Assembly: GCA_026874595.1 (NCBI GenBank)
Contig: CM049319.1
Span: 5,172,601-5,236,600, forward strand
Length of the DNA: 64,000 bases
Source of the DNA: Sipunculus nudus
Lineage: Eukaryota; Annelida; Sipuncula; Golfingiida; Sipunculidae
Direction: 5' to 3'
Below, piece by piece: positions 1-11,283 of the stretch. Made by a program: the position numbers and the translations under genes. Below the pieces are notes generated by a model, which had not been told where the DNA came from, searched no databases, and saw nothing but the letters and a program-made list of their open reading frames with translations. Position 1 is the first letter of the stretch; every line of letters starts with the position of its first letter.

Positions 1-1323
1 CAGCAGAATTAATCATTTCGAAGGCTTTTATTGGTGCTTGATATTATTTTATGGGGTTAAAGGTGAAAGCTGTCTTCTTTACTTGCGACTCTTTCCAGTC
101 TTACGCCTATGGATTTGTTGTGCAACATGTTTGGGAACATGCACGCATGCGCAATATGCTGATTACGGCTCGACGAAGCAAGGTGTCTGGTTAGCAGACG
201 AGGCCCTTGCTGGTATAAAGATAATTACGTGTATGGCAAGATATTTCATGTTCGAATTGTTCTGTGTCATATATTAAAAAATGTAGTATCTTTCTTATGC
301 AACATAGTATCGTGTATCATGTTGGGGCATAAACCAATAGAATTACAGGATGTAGGATCATTATATATTATATGTATACACCAAAAACGGGCTTCAGGAA
401 AGAGGACCACCATGAATGGACATTGCAGACATGAATAATTTCGGGCACATGTTGAGTTGCTTGTGTGTGTGTCTGTATGGGGGGGGGGGGGGCATGTTTC
501 AAGTAAATTTATGAAGCCACTAACATGTTTCACGATATGTGTACCGCAATATTTGCGCAACATAGTGCTATTCCTATAGCCTGTTCCACCACTAGGTGTC
601 CATTGAAATTTGGCGATTATCTTCTAAACCTTAAATATTATCAAACGCTATGGAACTGAAGCTGAAGAGGGGGCGACGCCATAATATGAGGTGTAAAACT
701 TCATAACAAAACCAACGTTTATATTATGCAACCTTCTGGTTCTTCTGAAACATTTAACCACGTGACATGACGTCTGTCATCTGTCGGCAGCCTCATTTTG
801 ATAGTTACATTTTTAAAAATATATATGACACTAGTCAACCAACCAGGAGCTGGAAAGTGTAGTTGTTTTAGCATATGACAAATGACCTTGACCTTCTTCA
901 TAAGGGTTGATATGTTGTAAAAAATATACTTTTTACTCAAATACTGATTCTATTGCATTAAGGAAATATTTAGCATGGCATGGCTTTAATTTCATTATAT
1001 TTTATTAAGCCTGTTTCCAATCCCTTCTTTGCCGCATACCATTTGGAATTAACCTGTCAGATTATGAAAATATTGCATAAATTAATTTCAATCGGCACCC
1101 GCAAAACAGACTATAGTGTATACGGCCGACTTTACTATTGAAAAAGGTATAAAAACTCTATACACGATGTGGTATTTCAAACCATGTCAGTTTTTGTATA
1201 TTCTTTATATAGCCAGGACACCGGCAGGTATGTACTTACATGTTTTTATACACATATATTGTTTTAATTAAAATAGTTCAGTCCCTTAAATTCATTGTAG
1301 ACCAGTTTGTTGGCGACACTTAC
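1..1323. other. left-edge non-coding region, part of a CNT intron
   Basis: This lies downstream of the last CNT exon seen and is therefore intron of the minus-strand transporter gene. I looked on the minus strand for the expected next exon, the C-terminal helices of the transporter, and found no candidate. A run of 14 G at 479-492 is the only distinctive feature. The short open frames here show no recognisable protein. Confidence 0.5.
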
Positions 1324-1482
1324 AGACATCTGGCCATTTTGTATGGCTTGTCCGAGATCAAGAAAAGCCAGGACCTCGTTAAACATCAACTTCATCCCGA
1401 GAATCGTCGAGACTGCGCGAGACTCGGACCACTGTACACCCATCACGAAGGACAGCGGCATGAAGAGGTACGACAGTATGAT
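1324..1482 (-). CDS. SLC28A: CNT nucleoside transporter, coding exon 8 (last in window)
   Basis: The 159-bp exon encodes residues 417-469 of the predicted protein. The acceptor (TTTCAG) ends at 1483 and a strong donor (GTAAGT) starts at 1323. Both boundaries fall between codons. The translation begins IILSYLFMPLSF and includes the CNT family signature around GMKLMFNEVLAF. Its Asn451-Glu452 corresponds to the Asn-Glu pair whose Glu contacts the ribose in characterised CNTs. The normally conserved MGVEW reads MGVQW here (Gln433). The final helices of the family, roughly 150-200 residues, must be encoded to the left of the window. Confidence 0.92.
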
Positions 1483-3138
1483 CTGAAAGGAAGGTGAACT
1501 AAACAATTATAAATATGGCTCATCCTTTGAACGATCGCTAGGGGGCACTGATAGGCAACTATAGTCTATTCAGGCTAACTTGGCCTGATTTCACCCATGT
1601 GAGGTGGGCCTGCTGTCAAATCTGTTAACCCCAGGGGGGAGCTTAATGACCTCTGTGGCTGAAACACATCACCACTGGTCAAATGTAATCACTCAAGGCC
1701 AAAACTTAGTCCATTAATTCATTTTTATTTTAAAATACATATTTGTCCAAATATTTTTTTGTCATATTTTACATATGTTTTCAGCAGAACATAATCTACA
1801 AGTTTCAGCTGAAATTATGTGTCATTTCTATTTGTTATTTATTTTTTTTGTGACATCTCCATATGATCAATGACCTTGTCACAAGCCTGGACACGGGTAA
1901 TCCAGACTGTACATCGAGTCACTGATGTCCACTACAGGAATCGGGACCACCACAAAATTCATTCACTTGAATGCTTGGAAACTTTAAGTAATAGGGCTAA
2001 CCAAGGGAAAAACTTAGTAACATACAGTTATTGTAATAAGTTCTTTATATGGTCCCGAAATAAAGTAGACCCTCTAGGTCTGCAGGCATACAAGTCTGAA
2101 CAACAGATCATGAAATATCAAGTTACATACAAGTTGGGTCATTCCTAGATCAGGTATTAAGTAAATAACAAGAGCATCACAAGAGTGAATAATCAGCCCG
2201 TCTTGTGACCTTTCACATTATTAAATAAGCACACATTCTGCAGACAATTGAACTCTGGGAGTTATTTTAATGACTTTTCATTCATACGGAGTGACAGCAA
2301 TTAAAATCCTTCAAGTTCCTAGTACACAGCAACACTAAAAACGAAGTCTTGTGATACCTGAACTCCTTAGATATGCATGGATTTTACCGGGATACGAACT
2401 TAGCAGAGATATTTTACAAGTTAATATTTCTGTAAAGTTTCATCATAGTCCTGGCAAGTTATCGTGGCAACATCACAAAGAGGCTTATTGACCTCTGACC
2501 TAATTAAATATGCATGGACTTTGCTGAGTTTATAATTCAGGTGAGATAATCTATTTGCAAGTGGTCAGAGTGAGTTTCGTGAAAATCAATCAAAGCCTTG
2601 GTATAAGTAATCGCGGCGAGAATAAAAGTTAACGGACAGACGGACGGACGGTGCCTAAAACATTATATGTCCCGTCATAAACGTGCGTATATAAATTATC
2701 AAGATTCAAAGTTAGCTAGGTAATATGTCAGTGGAAATCATGAAAGATTTCCAAAAAGCAGAAATGTTTTACGTCTGGTACGAATAAGCTAAAGACTTGC
2801 ATACAAGTTTTCATAATTTTAGCAAAAATTAATTTGTCAGTTTTTTTAATATAAATCTGATTAAGTAATTTCTACCACACAGTGGATAAAATATGAGTAA
2901 AAATATTTTTTTTTAATCATGCACTTGATACATAAGCTCTGACAGTTTCTTTAAACAGCACAGTTATGGAGTTGTTTAGAATACAATATTGATCACTTCA
3001 TCACAGAAAACAAATAAATTGAACGAACAAATAATTCTGTTTAATGTTAAATTATCATGAATTAAAATCTTAAGTACAAGCGTTCATAAATAGCAACTCT
3101 AGAACAAGAAATAGAATATATATAAAATCTGGCCTTAC
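1483..3138 (-). other. CNT intron 7 with a dispersed repeat
   Basis: This intron separates exons 7 and 8 and has no coding exon. The part from about 2170 to 2700 looks like a dispersed repeat: it begins near a 'caagagcatcacaagag' stretch, has two related inner segments (around 2330-2400 and 2480-2560), and ends with an ACGG-rich microsatellite at about 2632-2652. The rest has no recognised content. Confidence 0.5.
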
Positions 3139-3304
3139 CTCAAAACTGAGCTCAATCCCGACCCTGCTGCCAATGTACCCGACACAAGTATTGAGGAAAG
3201 CGTAGATGCCGATGAATGCCAGAACCTGTATTACAATACTGGTCACACTCTTAGCCGCCATATACGCCCCCTGGGAGGCGGCCTCGATGATGTTCTCATC
3301 TTTA
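3139..3304 (-). CDS. SLC28A: CNT nucleoside transporter, coding exon 7
   Basis: The 166-bp exon follows the acceptor CTGCAG (3310-3305) and ends at the donor GTAAGG (3138-3133). Its first base completes the Gly361 codon left open by exon 6. It encodes residues 362-416: a short loop with NIIEAASQGA, matching the NLLEAATQGA region of vertebrate CNT3, then a hydrophobic helix (SIVIQVLAFIGIYAFLN) and a re-entrant stretch ending ELSFE. The phases fit exactly on both sides, which supports an intact gene. Confidence 0.93.
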
Positions 3305-3702
3305 CTGCAGCGACAGTGAAATAAGGTAATGTTTCAAGGCAGTCCTTATCAACTGGGTTGCATTATTCAATTAATACTCATTTTTATAATTCGGAAATAG
3401 CATGACAATTTGAATGTGGAATCAGAGGTTTATAAACCATGTTCTATTAACAAATAGTCCAAAATACAAAGTTTTCTTTTCACAGATGTTTTCATGGGTT
3501 CGAGTCGGGATTACGCCCTGGTTAATGCAGCAGGAAATGGCTATGATGAGTTGATCTACAGGGCCGCCTAAATTGTCAAAGGGGTGCTTGTTGGTTAGTC
3601 CACTGTAGTAAAAGAGGGATACATTGGGTGTCTAACACCATGTGCTGATATCTATTGGAGTCAAATGACCTGTTATAATAGAGATTACAAAATCCTCCTT
3701 AC
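3305..3702 (-). other. CNT intron 6
   Basis: This is a short intron of about 400 bp between exons 6 and 7. It contains a TTCGAGTC sequence at about 3488, superficially like a pol III B box, but there is no matching A box. I see nothing else. Confidence 0.6.
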
Positions 3703-3833
3703 CCTGTTCTGATTTTGACGTCGTCTGAGTGAAGAAGGACAGACTTTTCAGTTTCTGGAAAGTTGAGCTTCGAGATGGCTACAGCGGCGGGGGCGGACAT
3801 GATGGCTCCTGTCAGTAAATGCTGTGGCGACAC
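3703..3833 (-). CDS. SLC28A: CNT nucleoside transporter, coding exon 6
   Basis: The 131-bp exon runs from the acceptor CTGTAG (3839-3834) to the donor GTAAGG (3702-3697). It encodes residues 318-360 plus two bases of codon 361. The translation contains LLTGAIMSAPAAVAISKL followed by PETEK, a close match to the HLLTASVMSAPASLA / PETEK segment of CNT3. No open frame of this exon starts with ATG, so it is visible only through its splice sites and homology. Confidence 0.92.
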
Positions 3834-3926
3834 CTACAGGAAAACCACCAAAAAACTATAGGATTCTTAGGGATTATGCACAAATATTGGTTTAATGATT
3901 GTAAAATATTTCCCATGTTAAACTCA

Positions 3927-4060
3927 GATGACCTATTGTCAGCGATCATCCTTTGTCCGTCGTCCTTCCAGCAGTCTGGCAGACCTGCCTACCAGCCGGC
4001 CTTCCGTCCGTCCGTTAACAAGGCACAAATCATAACCGCTTGACCAGGATAATTCTTACT
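3927..4060 (+). repeat. left-end fragment of the AGCTCAGCTGAC repeat family
   Basis: It starts CTCAGATGACC, runs through CTTTGTCCGTCGTCC and a TCCGTCCGTT stretch, and continues with AACAAGGCACAAATCATAACC. The same order of blocks occurs at 26.8, 28.91, 59.46 and 63.0 kb, and in reverse at the right end of the 4.1-6.7 kb array. It therefore forms an inverted pair with that end. Confidence 0.7.
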
Positions 4061-4085
4061 TAAAAACAAGGTAGGAGATATAACA

Positions 4086-6699
4086 AGTGACCCATGGGTC
4101 ATGACGCTCAGTTGACTGGGAAGATATTCACAAAAGGAAATTTTATCATCAGAATGGTAGATACCCATTCAACTGAAGCATCAAACAGATTAACCAACAG
4201 GCCAAGATTTAGTCTGTATTTATATATCTGAAAAATCAAGTCCCAGAGGAGCTCTCTGGAAACGAACGCGGCAACAGCGGAGGAACCCGGTCAAAAACAT
4301 AGTATCCACAAAACTTCGTTTTAGCGGGTACAAAAATACAGGTGGCTCCACCAGTCTGCAGAAACTAATAAAAACACTTACAAACATCAATATCCATGCA
4401 AAGAATCATGGTGATCTCCCCATTAGTTGTTCAGATACTTCAGCTTTTGTATCAAATTGTCCATTATTCTGAGGGATACTTCGGAGTCCTATAGCTTGAA
4501 GGATATGGGTAACAGAGACCTAATTTTTAGTTTCCACAGGCACTTTTCATGGGCCTTCTTGCATGACAAGAATGAAGATTCTAGGTCCAGTTGTTGCGAT
4601 TTGTACCCTGTTGACAGATAACCACATCTTTAAAGGTATCAAAAAAAAGAGAAAAAAAATCGTAAAAATTTGAAAAAAATAGAGGATGCGCACCCAGCCT
4701 GCAGAAACTGATGGAACAGGTCATGATCAATATGTCTGCCGAAAATCATGACCATCAGTGTTGTAGTAATTGAGATACTGCAGTTTTTGTATCAAATTTT
4801 CCATTATTCTGGGGGGTAATTTGGAGCCATACAGCTTAAAGAATATGGGTAACAGAGACCTAATTTCAGGTTTCCATGGAGACTTTTCATGGGTCTCCCT
4901 CTGTGTCAAGAATGAAGATTCTAGGTCCAGTTTTAATGATTTGTGCCCTGTTAACAGATGTTCATAACTTTAAAGGTCTCAAAAATAGAGAAAAAACCCG
5001 AACAAATACAGGTGGTGCCACCAGTCTGCAGAAACTGATGAAACACTCCATGATCAATATCCATGAAAACAATTATGGTGATCTCTGCATTAGTTGTTCA
5101 GATACTTCAGCTTTTGTTTCAAATTTTCCATTATTCTGAGCTGTACTTTGGAGTGCCATAGCTCAAAGGATATGGGTAACAGAGACCTAATTTCAGGTGT
5201 CCATGGAGACTTATCATGGGTCTCCCTGTGTGTCAACAATGAAGATTCTAGGTCCAGTCCTTACGATTTGTACCCTGTTGACAGATAACTACATCCTGAA
5301 AGGTCTCGAAAATAGAGAAAAAAAAATTGTGAAAATTTGAAAAAATACAGGTGGCACCACCAGTCTGCAGGTACTGATGAAACACCTCTTGATCAATATG
5401 TATGCCAAAAATCATGACCATCAGTGTTGTAGTTATTGAGATGTTGCAGTTTGTTTTTATCAAATTTTCCATTATTCTGGGGGGTTATTGGGAGCCCCCC
5501 ATAGCTCAAAGGATATGGGTAACAGAGACCTTATTTCAGGTTTCCATGCAGACTTTTTATGGACCTCTCAGTGTGTCAAGAATGAAGATTCTAGGTCCAG
5601 TCTTTATGATTTGTGCCCTGTTAACAGCTGTTCACATTTTTAAATTCGAAAAATTCAGGTGGCGCCACCAGTCTGTAGGAAGTGATGGAACATCTCATGA
5701 TCAATACGTATGCCAAAAATCATGACCATCAGTCAAGTAGTTAATGAGATATTGAAGTTTTTGTATGAAATTTTTTACTTTTCTGGGGGGTACTTTGGGG
5801 CCCTATAGCTCGAAGGATATGGGTAACAGAGATCTAATTTATGGTTTCCACGGAGACTTTTAATAGGTTTCTCAGTGTGTCGAGAATGAAGATTCTAGGT
5901 CCAGCGGTTACGATTTGTGCCACGTTAACAGATGACAGCATCTTTAAACGTCTCAAAAATAGAGGAAAAAATTGTAAAAAAATCGAAAAATACAGGTGGC
6001 GCCACCAGTCTGCAGGAACTTATGGAACATCTCATGATCAATATGTATGCCAAAAATCATGACCATCAGTGTTGTAGTTATTGAGATATTGAAGTTTTTG
6101 TATGAAATTTTTTACTATTCTGGGGGGTACTTTGGGGCCCCATAGCTCGAAGGATATGGGTAACAGAGACCTAATTTCTGGTTTCCAAGGTGATTTTTCA
6201 TGGACCTCTCAGTGTATCAAGAATTAAGATTTTAGGTCTAGGCTTTACGATTTGTGCCTTGTTAACAGATGTTCACATTTTTAAAGGTCTCAAAAATAGA
6301 GAAAAAAATTTGAAAAAAATCGAAAAATACAGGTGGCGCCACCAGTCTGCAGGAAGTGATGGAACATCTCATGATCAATATGTATGCCAAAAATCATGAC
6401 CATCAGTCAAGTAGTTATTGAGATATTGAAGTTTTTGTATGAAATTTTTTACTTTTCTGGGGGGTACTTTGGGGCCCCATAGCTCGAAGGATATGGGTAA
6501 CAGAGACCTAATTTCTGGTTTCCAAGGAGATTTTTCATGGACCTCTCAGAATCCCAAGTTACAAGGTTCTAGGTTTAGCGGTTACGATTTGTGCCTGGTT
6601 AACGGACGGACAGACGGACAGACGGACAGACGGACAGACGGACGACGGACAAAGAGTGATCGCTATAGCTCAGATGACTTTCAGTCAGCTGAGCTAAAA
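4086..6699 (-). repeat. non-autonomous element with ~335-bp tandem units
   Basis: Seven degenerate units are recognisable by a 'CAGTCTGCAGGAA'-type anchor near 4350, 4694, 5028, 5368, 5669, 6007 and 6346, a period of about 310-345 bp. Each unit carries the palindrome GGTGGCGCCACC or a decayed form just before the anchor, and a 'GGATATGGGTAACAGAGACC' stretch in its middle. The left boundary is the palindrome TGACCCATGGGTCA at 4089; the right boundary is a GACGGACA microsatellite (6602-6652) and an AGCTCAG...CTGAGCT hairpin at 6670-6699. No coding capacity is visible; short open frames are by-products of the repeat. It is probably a non-autonomous DNA transposon or Helitron-type element. Confidence 0.8.
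6602..6652. repeat. (GGACAGAC)n microsatellite
   Basis: Imperfect GGAC/AGAC units lie between the last tandem unit and the terminal hairpin of the element. Short versions of the same block sit at the equivalent place in other copies of the family. Confidence 0.85.
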
Positions 6700-7372
6700 A
6701 ATGGCATACAAAAAACAGGTCAATGTGACCTATATTCTACGAGTTATATGCGGGGTTCTGCTTGTTTTAAGCACTTCGAGAAGTGTTAGTATTCTAAGCT
6801 GCAAAACAAAAGTTTTGTACTCACCCAAAATACGGAAATCATCTGCACATATAACATTATTATTATTATTTTTTATATAACATAGTTATTATGTAAATTC
6901 GGTCAGAAAATCGACCAGCCACTACTTCAGAGTTGTTGCGGACACACGTGCGATAATTTAACATTGATGTATGAATTTATACATTACAGATAATGATGAT
7001 CTCTTGGATCATTCTGCGATTCGGTTAGATTATTGATCATGAATAGCACTTTCAGCTTTGCAAGTATGGTGGTGCCATTAACATTTTCGTCATTTTTACG
7101 CAGTTTTTAATAACATTATTTTGAGACTTTGAATTTATGGTTGACAGATCACAATTGTAGCTCTCGCAAACATATTCTTTACACTTAACGTAAAGATTGA
7201 GAGAACGTGCATCATTTACACATACGTGTCTATCACCACGGAAAATTTGAAGAAAATCCCAAATGCCGCAAACACAAATGGAAAAAAATACTAAAATTAC
7301 AACAACCTAAATTGATAGAATTTTTCGGTGTCAGAGAGTAGCTGATTGTCATGACCCCTGGGTCACTTGTGT
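6700..7372 (+). repeat. right half of a second AGCTCAGCTGAC-family element
   Basis: The segment resembles 29.05-29.70 kb (both include a TTGCGGA-type block and a variable AT-rich core) and ends with TCATGACCCCTGGGTCACTTGT, the right-end palindrome of the family. It abuts the 4.1-6.7 kb element head to head. Confidence 0.55.
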
Positions 7373-7439
7373 AACATACACAAGAAAATATCTGAGGGTC
7401 AATCTATGCGTCACTGTTGAGCTAGTTAAAATAACTTAC

Positions 7440-7565
7440 CCCAAACAAAACAAAAAGACCGAATGCAAAACCAGCGATTGTTGCGTGAGAGCCAACAAGG
7501 AGCGTGTGGAACTCTGACGCCGTCATCTTGGACAAGTATGGACGCATAAGCAAAATAGTGTCCAT
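7440..7565 (-). CDS. SLC28A: CNT nucleoside transporter, coding exon 5
   Basis: The 126-bp exon has the acceptor TTTCAG (7571-7566) and the donor GTAAGT (7439-7434). It encodes residues 276-317, starting MDTILLMRPYLSKMTASEFH, which aligns with ESPLLVRPYLPYITKSELH of CNT3, then a helix with ATIAGFAFG. Thr and Ile of ATIAG, which help form the sodium site in known CNTs, are kept. The first codons Met276-Asp277 stand where Thr-Glu of the nucleobase-binding motif should be. The upstream intron sequence offers no alternative acceptor that would restore the motif. Confidence 0.93.
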
Positions 7566-8220
7566 CTGAAAGAAAAAAAATGTGGTTTCTGAAAATTTAC
7601 CAAAATCCTAATAATTATTCATTGTTATGGCTGTATTATCCTTCTTTAATTTGTGGATTTGTCCATGGTAAAAAAGCGTTAATCCACTCTAAACATTGCT
7701 TATATACGTCTCATTACCACCAAACGCTTACCGATTCGCCCCTGGACGCTATAGACGCTGCCCTTGACGAAACCTAAAAGGTTTATATCTACCAGTTTTT
7801 CGAAACCATTTTGTATTTTACAATTATAAAAAAACCTTGGTTTGCCTTGAAAGTTCATGTTTTATAAATAAACGGCCATGGACAATTTGGTGCAGTACAT
7901 GTATTCACAAATGTCCAAGTTCAATTCGAGCACCACATGTAAACCTCACCTTTTTGCATTATCGAGAATGACTATATTAATAAATTTGTCACATCAGTTT
8001 TTTTCCGCCTGCTTATGTTTACATGTCTCAGTTTTTCTTCAGTTTCCCTTTACTTTTGTCCTACTTTTATTCTGTGTGTCTAGTCCGATTTTTGTTGTAT
8101 TTTTTTCTCCAATTCCATTCCGACTTTCCTCATATTAATATATGGGTGTGCTGGAAAACCTCCATGAGAAAATTGATAATCATCATACATCAATACAAAA
8201 CATTTGAGTTTTTTCATGTG

Positions 8221-8313
<93 letters not shown>

Positions 8314-8327
8314 CAAGTGATACTGAC
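7566..8327 (-). other. CNT intron 4
   Basis: The intron ends at its 5' side in a (TA)n tract that begins only about 17 bp after the exon 4 donor. The rest is AT-rich with no recognised repeat or exon. Confidence 0.7.
8222..8310. repeat. (TA)n microsatellite
   Basis: About 89 bp of TA repeat is interrupted once by CTCTCTC at about 8256-8263. It lies inside CNT intron 4 next to the splice donor. Confidence 0.95.
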
Positions 8328-8489
8328 CACACTGAGGAATATATTGGCGGTGAGACTGAGTGATTCAATGGCGGTGATTTTGAATGATCTGACCATCAAC
8401 CAGCCGATCTTGCAGGTAAACCACTGTACAGCACCAATGTGAAACAAAATGGCGATCACCGACCCCAGGTAGATGACCAGCGGCACGAC
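8328..8489 (-). CDS. SLC28A: CNT nucleoside transporter, coding exon 4
   Basis: The 162-bp exon (residues 222-275) has the acceptor TTTGCAG (8496-8490) and the donor GTCAGT (8327-8322), in frame on both sides. It encodes VVPLVIYLGSVIAILFHIG, a membrane helix, then WFTCKIGW and AIESLSLTANIFLSV. The Asn270 that helps coordinate sodium in CNTs is present (ANIF = family GNIF). After it the family reads V-G-Q-T-E; here the residues are Leu-Ser-Val-Met-Asp across the exon 4/5 junction. Using a donor three bases earlier would shorten the segment and break the alignment length, so the chosen donor is preferred. Confidence 0.93.
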
Positions 8490-9975
8490 CTGCAAAACAA
8501 ACAACAGCAGATGCAAATATTCTAATTTAGCGTTGTATATTTATAGTCCATGTGTTCATATTTAAATAGTGTCCGGAGCCTTGTTAGCCACAAAAATGCG
8601 GCTGGCTTGGACAAAAAAAAAAAAGAGTCATTTAAGCCGAGTTTCGTGGCTCGACTCAGCTTGCAAACGTTGTCGATGTTAAAAAAAACTTTTTTCAAGC
8701 AAGTTATCTATGCCACGTGTGACATTAACATTCATTTTACATTTAACCATTTGTAAAAAAATATCGAGCATGGTTTACCCAGCTTGTTTCGTAAGCCAAT
8801 ACTTTAACAATCACATGGGTTCTTTTCAGCGACAAGTAAAAAAAAAAAAAAACACACACAACCTAAACATTCATTTCGAGCATTTTGAATTTTCATGTAT
8901 TTATTACTGTATTTATCTTTTTGAATAATTTTTTCTCAAGTGAAACAAAGCTGCATAAAATGGGAACACTAAGGCCCGTTTTCCATGTACGCTTTTTTAC
9001 GCCCCTTTCTGCGCGCAGAAAAGTCGAGACAGTTCAAACAAGTTGAAGCATTTCCATGTACGCTTTTTATCCTGTTCGACTTTTTTTTGCTCGCTTTTTT
9101 TGCTAAGTACAGTAAAAACAGTCAGTACCCCGGATTCAGCGAGCAGAAACGTGCACATTGAACATATATTCAGTGCGGTTTTCAGCTTGTTGATTTCAAG
9201 CACGATGAAATTTCAGCGAACATGGAAAACCGGCCTTAAGCTTAATGAAATATCGGCGGCGCCTGCTTATAAACTCAGCTCGGCTAGGTTCATTATTTTA
9301 TCTCGGCTGGCGGCTGCGTAAAATGGCGGCGCCGCCCGGCTCTACATATAAAACAGCGGTCAATGTTGCCCAAAGATGAAAGACGAAAGAATGCCTAAAA
9401 TCAAATATCCGTATCAACCCAACTTTAATAATTCTACATGAACTCATACTTTCGTCATACTTTTTTCAGGTGAGATTATTTGACCATTTCAAATATATCT
9501 CCTGATTATGCATAGATATTTTAAAAACTTGCTAAAATATCAGTGACCTTGGGCCGTGCTCTCGAAAACATATGGGATTATATACACTTAAAAATAAGGT
9601 TATCATATTAACAGTGTCGTTAAATTTGTAACTAAGACATGTCAAATCTTTCATTTAGAACTTAAATCAATTTTTAAATAAGAAAACGAGGACACTCTAC
9701 CACACAATGCTTTTTTTTACCTTCATAACATAGAGGCCGTTTGAATTTATTCTTATTTTTATTTATTATTGTGTAGTTAGCATCGTCACTATTCTTCAGA
9801 AAGCCCTATTTGGCGGGAATGAAAAAATATAATCATGAAGTGAAGTATATCAAGCAAGTGTTGTAAATTTCCATGAAAAAAGTGTTTGTGAAGTTGTTTT
9901 AATGCAAATTGCACGTCCAATTGGATCTGGGTATAAAACCAATAATATAGCACCACAAAACATATAAGGACTTAC
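8490..9975 (-). other. CNT intron 3
   Basis: The intron contains a MITE (8970-9238) and, directly after it, a GC-rich stretch at 9250-9350 with GGCGGCGCC at each end. The remainder is AT-rich with nothing recognised. Confidence 0.6.
8970..9238. mobile_element. MITE with ~24-bp terminal inverted repeats
   Basis: The left end reads TAAGGCCCGTTTTCCATGTA and the reverse complement of the right end reads TAAGGCCGGTTTTCCATGTT, so the inverted repeats match with very few differences over more than 20 bp. The 269-bp body has no coding capacity. The flanks do not give a clear target duplication beyond a possible TTA/TAA, so the superfamily is uncertain. Confidence 0.75.
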
Positions 9976-10170
9976 CAAAAATACGAACGGATGGAAGAGA
10001 AAAAACGGATCCCCAAACACGGCCGCTGCGCCTTCCGCGGAGTAAAAAAGAAAGGTGTTCAGTTCGTCCGCCACGGCCTTGACGGCTTGATACCCCGTGC
10101 GCCACCGGAGGACCAACACGCCCATCACAAACTGGATACCGATCCCCCATATCACCGGACGCCAGTTAAT
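9976..10170 (-). CDS. SLC28A: CNT nucleoside transporter, coding exon 3
   Basis: The 195-bp exon (residues 157-221) has the acceptor TTTCAG (10176-10171) and the donor GTAAGT (9975-9970). It opens with INWRPVIWGIGIQFVMGVLV, a very strong match to the WRPVLWGIGLQF segment of CNTs. A cytosolic amphipathic part (KAVADELNTFLFYSAEGAAA) follows, and then FGDPFFLFHPFVFL at the start of the transport domain. The phase fits exons 2 and 4. This is the exon that most clearly identifies the family. Confidence 0.95.
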
Positions 10171-11283
10171 CTGAAACAAGAAACAAAGAAAATCTGTAGT
10201 ACCGATCTGGTATATGTTCCTGAGGAGTAGCCCTTGATAAGGTGTGTCAATTTGTGTGCGAGTTTGGTGATTGTGCCTCAAATCCTTTTCAAATTATTAT
10301 TTTTTACATCATTCAAGCATGCTGGCCTCTGTGACTTTGAAAATGCACCAAGGTCATCCATATTTGAACTTGACCTAGCCATTTATAAGTTTTATCGATG
10401 GTGCGAGTCTGGTTACTGTAAATTCTGTTAATCTTATTGTGTAAACTTCATTTCGTCTCTGTGACTTTGAAAGAAGCGTCAAGTTCATCCACATTCGAAC
10501 TTGACCTAATCCTTCATGAAGTGTATCAATACCGCACGATTGGTGACCGTGCCTCGGGAATGTCGATGCTATTGGGGTGCTACCAATGCATGGAACTAGA
10601 TCTGTCTAGTATAAGGATGACCGTAAAGAAAAAAATAAGGCTTGATGTGTTGCTTTCCATAACTTCAGCACCAAAATAAGAACCCATGGTAAATTAATAC
10701 GAGATTCCTACCCTCAGAAAGAAGGCCCGTACATCTCAGTTCAGGTGCAGCCTTAAAAGATGGATATTGTTTATAATAATTCAGATATCGCACAAAAATA
10801 ATTCATACTTTTGGAAATGCAATGTTGCCCCTGGTGGTCATAGTTCCATAGAATAATATAAGGTTCTATTCTTGCTCATGTGCGATAAAATTTGAAGACT
10901 GTCATCCGCGTCATCCGGAGAAAAACGGCGGGCAAACAACTCGACATGACGAACAATCAGACAAGAACTTATCGCCAGCGATCAGGCTGTGATTATAAAA
11001 ATTCATAAATCGTTCAGCCTGATCGCAATTGAATTAAAGTATTATTATGCAGGCAAGCCATGGCCTTGGGTGTTGCTATGATGCTAATAACTGACAGCGT
11101 CTTTTCTTCATGTTAGGTGGAAGCATGATGAAATGATCAAGATATAAAAAAATACAGATCGATTAAATGTGTAATCATTAATTAGATTTGTAATTTTTTA
11201 TTTGACCAATGAACAGCTCTGAATAGGTACTTTTGAATAATCTTTCTTTCGGACGGGTCTAACTGAAAACATGATGTGTTTAC
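10171..11283 (-). other. CNT intron 2 with a short tandem duplication
   Basis: Two related copies of about 165 bp occur at roughly 10310-10400 and 10450-10540, each with 'CTGTGACTTTGAAA', a 'GTTCATCCA' type block and 'GAACTTGACCTA'. The rest is unremarkable. Confidence 0.55.

Larger units (their letters stand above)
3834..7439 (-). other. CNT intron 5, filled with repeats
   Basis: This 3.6-kb intron consists almost entirely of dispersed repeats, listed separately: a terminal fragment (3927-4060), a tandem array in reverse orientation (4086-6699) and a further copy of the same family's right half (6700-7372). No exon is missing here, because exons 5 and 6 join in phase at FVLFG/VSPQHLL. Confidence 0.85.

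Noticed and set aside
3480-3540. SINE B box in CNT intron 6
   Set aside because: TTCGAGTC alone without an A box at tRNA-like distance is not enough.
4350-6600. CRISPR-like array or protein repeat gene
   Set aside because: Units of ~335 bp are homologous over their full length without unique spacers, and the open frames in them are broken and not conserved. The context is eukaryotic.
8023-8442. Open frames with Tyr-Ile repeats
   Set aside because: They are translations of the TA microsatellite and run across the CNT exon 4 on the other strand.
9240-9360. Gene or CpG-island promoter at a GC-rich patch in CNT intron 3
   Set aside because: The patch is about 100 bp, an imperfect GGCGGCGCC inverted repeat next to a MITE, with no splice or promoter signals.
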